Both the position numbers and the translations under genes were made by a program. This document shows positions 57,587 to 64,000 of a stretch of DNA of 64,000 nt, piece after piece (the stretch's first letter is position 1; each line of letters begins with the position of its first letter). Under the pieces are notes generated by a model that was not told the DNA's origin, made no database searches, and worked only from the letters and a program-made list of their open reading frames with translations. This DNA is from Brucella pseudogrignonensis (GTDB lineage Bacteria; Pseudomonadota; Alphaproteobacteria; Rhizobiales; Rhizobiaceae), in contig NZ_NNRM01000021.1 in NCBI RefSeq assembly GCF_002252525.1, positions 124,001-188,000 on the forward strand, in the 5' to 3' direction.

Positions 57587-59981
57587 AAGCGCCGTATGGC
57601 ACCCAAATGTTTTTGACCTGAACAGCTCTGCGCAAGTAATCGCGACCTTGTGCTTCGCTGGTATTGTTCCAGTTAGGCAGGCGGCCATTATTGACCCAAG
57701 TGGCCTTGAGATTTCCGGCAGAAGCCTTTTCAACCATCGCGCTGCCTTCCTTAGAACCGAAGTACCAAAGGGCTGCCACTTCATCATGTTCAGCCAATGT
57801 CTTGGCTAAGACATCACGCTCGCCGGTGACAATGTTGATTACCCCACCCGGCACATCCGATGTGTCGAGCACCTGATAGAAATCGCCAACAATCAGCGGA
57901 TGATGGCTTGATGGCACGACAACTGTGCGATTACCCATCGCAATGGCAGGCAGCACAAGTGAGACCAGCGATAAAAGCGGAGCTTCATCGGGGCAGACAA
58001 CGCCCATCACACCCCATGGCTCGTTCATGGCGAGCGTCACATGACGCGACTTGGTTGAATGTACTGCGCCGTCGAACTTGTCGGCCTGTGCCGCATAATA
58101 GAAAATGCGACGCAGGGATGCTTCGACTTCTTCGGTCGCTTTCTTTTCGCTGACACCAGTGCTCTCAACGAGGCGAGCCACAAATTCGTCGCGGCGTGCA
58201 TCGAGGTTTTCACCCAGATAATAAAGCACCTGTGCCCGGTTATGGGCGGTGGCGCTGCCCCAGCTTGATGCTTTAGCCGCAGCTTCAACCGCATTGCGGA
58301 TATCTTTGCGGTTGCCAATGCCAGCCTGACCGATAACTGCGCCGCCTTTGCCTGTAACCGAATAGCTATAACCACCATCAGGACGAGCCTGCTTACCGCC
58401 AATATAGTTCTTCATCGTGCGGTCAATGCCATTGATGACGATCTTGTCTTCACCTGACGGCGCCGCAGATGGTGCGAAATTTTCGACAGCCTTTGGAGAA
58501 GTCAGTCCCTTTTCCCAATCGGCTGCAAGATACTCGTAAAGGCCTTCGCGTGCGCCTTCACGGCCGTATCCGCTTTCGCGATAGCCACCAAAGCCTGCGC
58601 CTGCATCCAGCATATTGGTGCAGTTGATCCAGACAACACCGGCCTTCACGCGAGCCGCGAGGTCCAGCGCAACATTGATGTTTTCCGACCAGATGGATGC
58701 GGCAAGGCCATAACGCGTATTGTTGGCGAGTGCCACAGCCTCATCTGGCGTGCGGAATGTTGTGGCGGCGGCGATTGGTCCGAAGATTTCCACCTGACAG
58801 ACCGTTGCCGCCTGATCGACCTCAGTGAAAAAACCGGGCGCAATGTAATTACCCTTGGCAGGCAGCGGATGAGGCGTCTGCCAGAGTTGTCCGCCTTCAT
58901 CGATACCTTTCTGGATCAGATCGGATATGCGTTTCACCTGAGTAGGCGAGACAATGGCACCAACATCAGTGGATTTGTCGAGCGGATCACCGACGCGCAG
59001 GCTTTCAAGCCGCTTTTTCAGCTTGGCATAAAAGCGATCGGCAATGCCTTCCTGCACCAGAAGACGCGAACCCGCGCAGCAGACTTCGCCCTGGTTAAAC
59101 CAGATGGCGTCGACGACACCTTCAACAGCGGCATCGAGATCAGCATCTTCAAATACGATGAAGGGCGATTTGCCACCAAGCTCCAGCGAGAGCTTCTTGC
59201 CGGAACCTGCAATCTGTTCGCGGATGATGCGGCCCACTTGTGTCGAGCCGGTGAAAGCAACCTTGTCGACGCCGTCATGACCGCAGACGCTCGCACCCGT
59301 TGTGCCATCGCCCTGTACGATATTGACGACACCGGCAGGCAGGCCAACTTCGTGGCAGATTTCTGCAAAAGCGATAGCAGTCAGTGGTGTGAGATCAGCA
59401 GGCTTCAGCACCACCGTATTGCCAGCAGCCAAGGCTGGCGCGATCTTCCACGCCAGCATCAACAATGGGAAGTTCCAAGGGATCACCTGACCACAAACGC
59501 CAACCGGTGAGAAGCCCTTGAACTCATCTTCAACCATCTCTGCCCAACCGGCATGATGGTAGAAATGACGAACTGCCAGCGGAATATCGATGTCGCGCGT
59601 TTCACGCAGCGGTTTGCCATTATCCATGGTTTCCAGAACCGAGAGGAAGCGTTCTCGCTTCTGGATATGGCGGGCGATTGCATAAAGATATTTTGCACGT
59701 TCATGGCCGGATAGCTTTGACCACTTGCCAAAGGCACCACGCGCAGCTTTCACAGCCTGATCGACGTCTTCCTGCGTTCCAAGTGTGATCTCGGCAAGCT
59801 TGTCGCCATTGGCAGGATTGGCCACGGCAATGGTTTTGCGACCTTCCGGTTTGACGAAAGCGCCGTTGATATAATGACCGAAAGAATGGCCATGCTGTTC
59901 CAGCCACTGCTTCACATCGCCGTTTGCTTCAGGGGAAGGTCCATATTCCATGGTCTTCAGAATGTCCTTGATGGGTCGCAT
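57585..59981 (-). CDS. Tandem-domain aldehyde dehydrogenase
   Basis: 798 residues beginning MRPIKDILKTMEYGPSPEAN, with AAGGA upstream. The first domain (about 1-490) is a complete aldehyde dehydrogenase: VIPWNFPLLMLAWKIAPALAAGNTVVLKPADLTP, FTGSTQVGR, LSLELGGKSPFIVFEDAD with the catalytic Glu and NQGEVCCAGSR with the Cys. The second domain (about 515-798) repeats the N-terminal fold (NEPWGVMGVVCPDEAPLLSLVSL) but stops where the Cys loop would be. Probably oxidises acetaldehyde released by DeoC, whose gene lies directly upstream. The start is chosen by ribosome site. Confidence 0.9.
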   Translation of the reverse strand: MRPIKDILKTMEYGPSPEANGDVKQWLEQHGHSFGHYINGAFVKPEGRKTIAVANPANGDKLAEITLGTQEDVDQAVKAARGAFGKWSKLSGHERAKYLYAIARHIQKRERFLSVLETMDNGKPLRETRDIDIPLAVRHFYHHAGWAEMVEDEFKGFSPVGVCGQVIPWNFPLLMLAWKIAPALAAGNTVVLKPADLTPLTAIAFAEICHEVGLPAGVVNIVQGDGTTGASVCGHDGVDKVAFTGSTQVGRIIREQIAGSGKKLSLELGGKSPFIVFEDADLDAAVEGVVDAIWFNQGEVCCAGSRLLVQEGIADRFYAKLKKRLESLRVGDPLDKSTDVGAIVSPTQVKRISDLIQKGIDEGGQLWQTPHPLPAKGNYIAPGFFTEVDQAATVCQVEIFGPIAAATTFRTPDEAVALANNTRYGLAASIWSENINVALDLAARVKAGVVWINCTNMLDAGAGFGGYRESGYGREGAREGLYEYLAADWEKGLTSPKAVENFAPSAAPSGEDKIVINGIDRTMKNYIGGKQARPDGGYSYSVTGKGGAVIGQAGIGNRKDIRNAVEAAAKASSWGSATAHNRAQVLYYLGENLDARRDEFVARLVESTGVSEKKATEEVEASLRRIFYYAAQADKFDGAVHSTKSRHVTLAMNEPWGVMGVVCPDEAPLLSLVSLVLPAIAMGNRTVVVPSSHHPLIVGDFYQVLDTSDVPGGVINIVTGERDVLAKTLAEHDEVAALWYFGSKEGSAMVEKASAGNLKATWVNNGRLPNWNNTSEAQGRDYLRRAVQVKNIWVPYGA

Positions 59982-60052
59982 TTTATGTTCCTTACGAGCA
60001 TTTCCAGCAAAACTGCGTGAGCGTTTGAGTAGGAGAATGCGAAATGCCAAGT

Positions 60053-61012
60053 TTAAGCAGCGGCGTGACGATTGGCGCTCGAATAGCGTCCGGTCACGAA
60101 GTGCTCTAGTTGTCGTTCAATGTCGCCGAGCATTGATGATGCGCCGATGCGGAAAAGATCGGGTTCAAGCCAGCGATTGCCGAGCTCTTCTTTCATGAGC
60201 GTGAGCCAAGCGAGTGCGTCCTTGGCGGTCTTGAGACCACCGGCAGGCTTGAATCCGACGATCTGCCCGGATAGCTCGCCGTAATCCCGCAATGCCCGCA
60301 CCATGGTAAGGCTGACGGGCAGCGTCGCGTTGACATCTTCCTTGCCGGTCGAGGTCTTGATGAAATCAGAGCCCGCCTGCATCGCAACCATCGAGGCGCG
60401 ATAAACATTGGTGAGCGTGTTGAGATCACCGGTTGCGAGAATGGCCTTCATATGCGCCTCGCCACAGGCTTCGCGCATGGCGGCAATTTCGTCATAAAGC
60501 GCGGACCAGTTTTGTGTCAGCACATGCTCGCGGGTAATGACGATGTCGATTTCGTGCGCACCCTGCTCAACCGCATAGGTGATTTCTGCAAGGCGCAATG
60601 GCAAAGGTGTCAGGCCTGCCGGAAAACCTGTTGCCACAGAGGCTACGGGAATGCCGGAGCCCTCCAGTGCTTTGACTGCATGGGACACCATGGTCGGATA
60701 AACACAGACTGCGCCGGTGGTTATGCCTGCATCAAGCAGGCCGAGGGCTTCAAGAATGTCATCGCGCACGGGGCGGCGCGCTTTGGCACAAAGCCTGCGC
60801 ACACGTCCGGCAGTATCATCACCGGCGAGCGTAGTCAGGTCGATGCACTGGATTGCACGGATAAGCCATGCTGCCTGATATTCTTTCTTGATCGAACGTC
60901 GCGCTGGCAGCGTTGCAGCGCGACGTTCCGAGGCGCTGCGGTTCACGACAACATCTTCAAACCATTCAGGCTTGAGCGGCGTGCCATTATTGCGGGGAAG
61001 GGTTTCGGTCAT
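60053..61012 (-). CDS. deoC: Deoxyribose-phosphate aldolase
   Basis: 319 residues, longer than E. coli DeoC but like other alphaproteobacterial forms. Class I aldolase motifs: GAVCVYPTMV, VATGFPAG, EIDIVI, LATGDLNTLTNVYRAS, the Schiff-base Lys in GSDFIKTSTGKE, and IVGFKPAGGLKTAKDA. Splits deoxyribose 5-phosphate into glyceraldehyde 3-phosphate and acetaldehyde. Sits between aldehyde dehydrogenase and ribokinase genes in a leftward operon, a coherent deoxyribonucleoside or ribose breakdown set. Confidence 0.95.
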   Translation of the reverse strand: MTETLPRNNGTPLKPEWFEDVVVNRSASERRAATLPARRSIKKEYQAAWLIRAIQCIDLTTLAGDDTAGRVRRLCAKARRPVRDDILEALGLLDAGITTGAVCVYPTMVSHAVKALEGSGIPVASVATGFPAGLTPLPLRLAEITYAVEQGAHEIDIVITREHVLTQNWSALYDEIAAMREACGEAHMKAILATGDLNTLTNVYRASMVAMQAGSDFIKTSTGKEDVNATLPVSLTMVRALRDYGELSGQIVGFKPAGGLKTAKDALAWLTLMKEELGNRWLEPDLFRIGASSMLGDIERQLEHFVTGRYSSANRHAAA

Positions 61013-61053
61013 TGTATTGTCCGTCTGTGAGGTTTGTTGACGTTCAAGAGCAC

Positions 61054-61998
61054 TTAGGCGCGTTCGATCAAAGGCGCGTGGTCACGGCAGAACGTTTCAA
61101 ATTCATCGGCACTGGCATAAGCCTTTTGCGTGCCGGGTCGGGTGATGGAATGAGCGGCATAAAGGGAGGCTTTGCGAAGGGCCGCTTCCACATCGCCGGT
61201 CTCTGCATAAAAGCGTGCAAACGAGCCGATAAAAGCATCGCCTGCGCCTGTCGTATCTTTCGGTGTGACTTTGACCGGCGGGATATTGACGATCTCAGTT
61301 GCGGTAATCATGCGTGCGCCACGTCCGCCCAGTGTCACGATGACCGTGCGGATCCCACGCGCAATCAGCGAGCGGGCGGCAACGACAATCTCATCATCCG
61401 TGCTGGTTGGTAGGCCAGACAAAAGAGCAAGCTCGCTCTCGTTGGGCACGAGGAAGGTCACTTGCCGGATGCGTTCCGGATCAAGATCAGCCGCCGCAGG
61501 CGCAGGGTTCAAAATGGTTTCGATGCCGTTTTCAGCTGCAAAAGCGATGGTGTGGTAGACGGTCTCGACCGGCACTTCCATCTGCATGAGGATCAGGCCG
61601 CATTCCTTCAGATCATCGGCAGCCTTATCGACTTCGGCGGGCAGGAGGTCTGCATTTGCACCTTTGACGATCAGGATCGAGTTTTCGCCTGAAGGTTCGA
61701 CGAAGATGGGGGCTACACCGCTCGACTTGCCCGATACCTTGAGAACGTGTCGCGTATCGACGCCAAAGCTATTGAGATTGCGGATCGTATTATCGGCAAA
61801 GACGTCGTCGCCAACACGCGTTACCATCATCACGTCGGCACCGAGGCGTGCAGCTGCAACAGCCTGATTTGCCCCCTTGCCGCCGCAGCCAATTTCGAAC
61901 GTTGGTGCTTCAAGCGTCTCGCCGGGGCCAGGCATACGGTTCACATAGGTGATGAGATCCACCATGTTGGAGCCGACCACTCCGATCTTTCTGGTCAT
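61054..61998 (-). CDS. rbsK: Ribokinase
   Basis: 314 residues beginning MTRKIGVVGSNMVDLITYVN; AAGGA precedes the ATG, and an upstream in-frame ATG would add only 15 poor residues. PfkB signatures: GCGGKGANQAVAAARLGADV, NPAPAA, FLVPNESELALLSG and the catalytic DTTGAGDAFIGSFARF. Phosphorylates ribose, or deoxyribose in such operons, at O5. The neighbouring deoC makes a deoxyribokinase role plausible. Confidence 0.93.
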   Translation of the reverse strand: MTRKIGVVGSNMVDLITYVNRMPGPGETLEAPTFEIGCGGKGANQAVAAARLGADVMMVTRVGDDVFADNTIRNLNSFGVDTRHVLKVSGKSSGVAPIFVEPSGENSILIVKGANADLLPAEVDKAADDLKECGLILMQMEVPVETVYHTIAFAAENGIETILNPAPAAADLDPERIRQVTFLVPNESELALLSGLPTSTDDEIVVAARSLIARGIRTVIVTLGGRGARMITATEIVNIPPVKVTPKDTTGAGDAFIGSFARFYAETGDVEAALRKASLYAAHSITRPGTQKAYASADEFETFCRDHAPLIERA

Positions 61999-62017
61999 AA
62001 GAAGTTCCTTTGAAATT

Positions 62018-63100
62018 TCAGAGTGCCCTGATCTTGGCTTCAAACTGTTCGGCGGCAGGCTGATCTAGATAGCCAAGGCGCACGGGGAAGATGGCGCGCT
62101 CACCCGACGCCAGTATCCGCACATTGTTCTTGGCTTTTTCGGCGAGATAGCCTTCCGGCTCGCAAGTGGATGGCAGGGCAAAGGCTGCAACCTGCGCATC
62201 ACCGTTGACGAGAATCCACCGCACGGTTTTCGGGAAAGCCTCAACCGGATAGGAGATCGCAAAGCCGTCACCATCGGCTAACTGCATCATCTGATGGGTC
62301 TTGCCATCGGCATCGGACGGTAAGCCACGAATGTAGAAAACCTGCTCGGGATCGTAGCGCTCCGGCTCATCGAGCACTTCCATCACGGAAGGATCTGCGG
62401 CCAGTTCATCAATCAAGGAGAGGTAATCGTCATTGGGCGTCACATGGCCCGGAACGGCCGTGCGAACCTGCACCTGATCTGGTGTAAAGGCGACCGGCTG
62501 CACAATGCGCGCGTCTTCGTCATAGGCGAAATTGACGTGGCACATATACATCAGCTCCATCGGAGCCGATGACAGGTTTTCAACATCCATGGTGATGTCG
62601 AAGAGCGTTTCCTTCGCATGAAGCCGAACGTTTGGCCGAGCGAGATAATGCGCGCCAAAGCCCATGACATATTCATATTCGCCAGTGACTTCGACAAAGC
62701 TGCCATGTTCATCCGCTCCGAATAAAAGCCCTGCCTTGTCCATCTTTGCGCAGGCCATCTCACCATGCAGAAGGTGATTATCCTGCGGTGAAGGGCAGCC
62801 ATTGCGCAAGATTCCGCTGTGAAAAGCAAAGCATCCGTAAGTCTCGACGATGGTTGTTGCCGGGCGCGGCATGGAGAAGCTGTTGCCCATGGTGAGATCA
62901 ATGCCGTCGAACTCTGCGCCCCATACCATCTGCCCCATGAATGGAAGCACAATGATATTGCCGCGCTCGTTTTCGATCAGCAGAGCTTCAATACCGCTTG
63001 GATAGCGAAATGCCGTCACACTCAGCCCGTCTGCACTGGCAATGACATGCGGCTGTTCGACAAAGTCCTGACGACGAAGATGAAATTCAATATCCTGCAT
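62018..63100 (-). CDS. DUF4432 aldose-epimerase-like protein
   Basis: 360 residues. Galactose-mutarotase-like beta-sandwich pattern: SGIEALLIENERGNIIVLPFMGQMVWGAEFDG, TYGCFAFHSGILRNGCPSPQDNHLLHGEMACAKMD, MELMYMCHVNFAY. The DUF4432 family is linked to sugar operons and probably converts or binds a sugar anomer. AGGTGA precedes the ATG; the permease gene ends seven bases upstream. Confidence 0.87.
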   Translation of the reverse strand: MQDIEFHLRRQDFVEQPHVIASADGLSVTAFRYPSGIEALLIENERGNIIVLPFMGQMVWGAEFDGIDLTMGNSFSMPRPATTIVETYGCFAFHSGILRNGCPSPQDNHLLHGEMACAKMDKAGLLFGADEHGSFVEVTGEYEYVMGFGAHYLARPNVRLHAKETLFDITMDVENLSSAPMELMYMCHVNFAYDEDARIVQPVAFTPDQVQVRTAVPGHVTPNDDYLSLIDELAADPSVMEVLDEPERYDPEQVFYIRGLPSDADGKTHQMMQLADGDGFAISYPVEAFPKTVRWILVNGDAQVAAFALPSTCEPEGYLAEKAKNNVRILASGERAIFPVRLGYLDQPAAEQFEAKIRAL

Positions 63101-63106
63101 TTGAGA

Positions 63107-64000
63107 TCACCTGCCTTGATTGCGCGAAGCATTGATCGCGATAACGAGGATGAGGAACGCACCCCAGATGAAGTCGATCAGGTGGTTGGAGAACCGCATC
63201 ATCTGAAAGCCGGAGGAAAGAAGCATGAGAGCGATCAGCGCGATTGCGATGCCCAGCACACGCCCCTTGCCGCCTGCCGGATTCGTGCCGCCAAGCACGG
63301 CGATCAAAACCGCCTGCAACAGATAGGATGCGCCGTAATCGGATTTGGCCGCATTGGTACGTCCCGACAAAATGATGCCCGCAAGCGAAGCGAGAACGCC
63401 CGTCAGCATGTAGGAATAAAGGATCATGCGTTCTTTGCGGATGCCAGCAAACACGGCTGCGCGCGGGTTGGTGCCGATCAGCATCAGATTGATACCAAGC
63501 GTGGTGCGGGTCAGCAAAATTCCGACGAGAATGCAGACCACAATGAATAGAAGGAAAGGCGTGGCGATGCCCATGATCTTGCCATTGCCTACCCAGTTCC
63601 AAGCATCTGGGAAACCAACGATGGCAGGCCCACCGGTAAGCACCAGCGCCAGTCCCATCAGAACCTGGCCTGTGCCGAGTGTTGCGAGGATCGGCGTGAT
63701 GCGCAGCTTGGCGATCAGCAATCCATTCACAAGGCCTGATAGAAGCCCGATGAGTATCGCAAGCAGGATACCAATGACCGTGTAGAATAACATTCCAGAG
63801 CCTGAAGTCTGGGCTGCCTGCACCATGGATGAATGGAAATAGACGCCAGCGACAATACCCGCCAGATTGGCAATGCCGACGACCGAAAGATCAATGCCGC
63901 CCGTCAACATGGCAATCATCATGGCGATGGAGAGGATGCCCAGCTCCGGCATGATGTAGCTGATTGATTCAAAATTGTAGTAGCGCAGGAACTTGTCCGG
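63107..64000 (-). CDS. Sugar ABC transporter permease, RbsC-type (5' end cut)
   Basis: At least 298 residues; the frame stays open to the window edge, so the N-terminus lies beyond 64000. Eight or more membrane helices, with the branched-chain/ribose permease pattern MIAMLTGGIDLSVVGIANLAG and GLVNGLLIAKLRITPILATLGTGQVLMGL, then AVFAGIRKERMILYSYMLTGVLASLAGIILSGRTNAA and LLQAVLIAVLGGTNPAGGKGRVLG. Imports ribose or a related sugar for the catabolic genes downstream. Confidence 0.93.
   Translation of the reverse strand, partial: PDKFLRYYNFESISYIMPELGILSIAMMIAMLTGGIDLSVVGIANLAGIVAGVYFHSSMVQAAQTSGSGMLFYTVIGILLAILIGLLSGLVNGLLIAKLRITPILATLGTGQVLMGLALVLTGGPAIVGFPDAWNWVGNGKIMGIATPFLLFIVVCILVGILLTRTTLGINLMLIGTNPRAAVFAGIRKERMILYSYMLTGVLASLAGIILSGRTNAAKSDYGASYLLQAVLIAVLGGTNPAGGKGRVLGIAIALIALMLLSSGFQMMRFSNHLIDFIWGAFLILVIAINASRNQGR

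Overview
The window is alphaproteobacterial and fits the order Hyphomicrobiales, most likely the Brucella/Ochrobactrum group. The basis is the neighbourhood of ctaA, type-2 argC, speB and rplM-rpsI, a Wza/ExoP-type exopolysaccharide locus and a RIME-like palindromic repeat. This is recognition by family and synteny, not a database search.

Region 1 (1 to about 38.6 kb) is a largely complete podovirus-type prophage whose left end lies outside the window. A leftward early operon (6168 down to 1) carries ERF annealing protein, YqaJ exonuclease, an HNH nuclease and many small genes joined by ATGA overlaps. The switch region (6.2-7.9 kb) holds an XRE/S24 repressor, a Cro-like protein and three copies of one operator. 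A rightward early operon (7.7-13.6 kb) encodes a GapR homologue, an adenine methyltransferase, a RusA resolvase, replication proteins and a stand-alone DnaA domain IV protein. After a strong terminator comes the late operon (13.7-33.4 kb): terminase, portal, scaffold, capsid, T7-like tail tubular proteins, internal virion proteins (one carrying a lysozyme domain) and a tailspike. A moron acyltransferase lies on the opposite strand. An endolysin, nested Rz/Rz1 spanins and a holin candidate follow. The right end carries a leftward accessory block: a Panacea-type toxin-antitoxin pair, a palindrome built from two perfect DnaA boxes, and an integrase-arm/GIY-YIG-like fusion next to tRNA-Pro(GGG).

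Region 2 (39.3-48.7 kb) holds marC, ynfA and an exopolysaccharide locus: Wzy/ligase-like protein, polyprenyl glycosylphosphotransferase, glycosyltransferase, Wza-like lipoprotein, a Wzz/ExoP-like protein with a degenerate kinase domain, and a FemAB/GNAT-like protein.

Region 3 (48.7-57.5 kb) is housekeeping: DUF2842, ctaA, an APH-like kinase, argC, speB, a monooxygenase-fold protein, rpsI, rplM, a thioesterase, a CoA-binding protein, metY behind a structured leader that can hide its ribosome binding site, and a cupin.

Region 4 (57.6-64 kb) is a leftward (deoxy)ribose or nucleoside catabolic operon: sugar ABC permease (cut by the window edge), DUF4432 epimerase-like protein, ribokinase, DeoC and a tandem aldehyde dehydrogenase.
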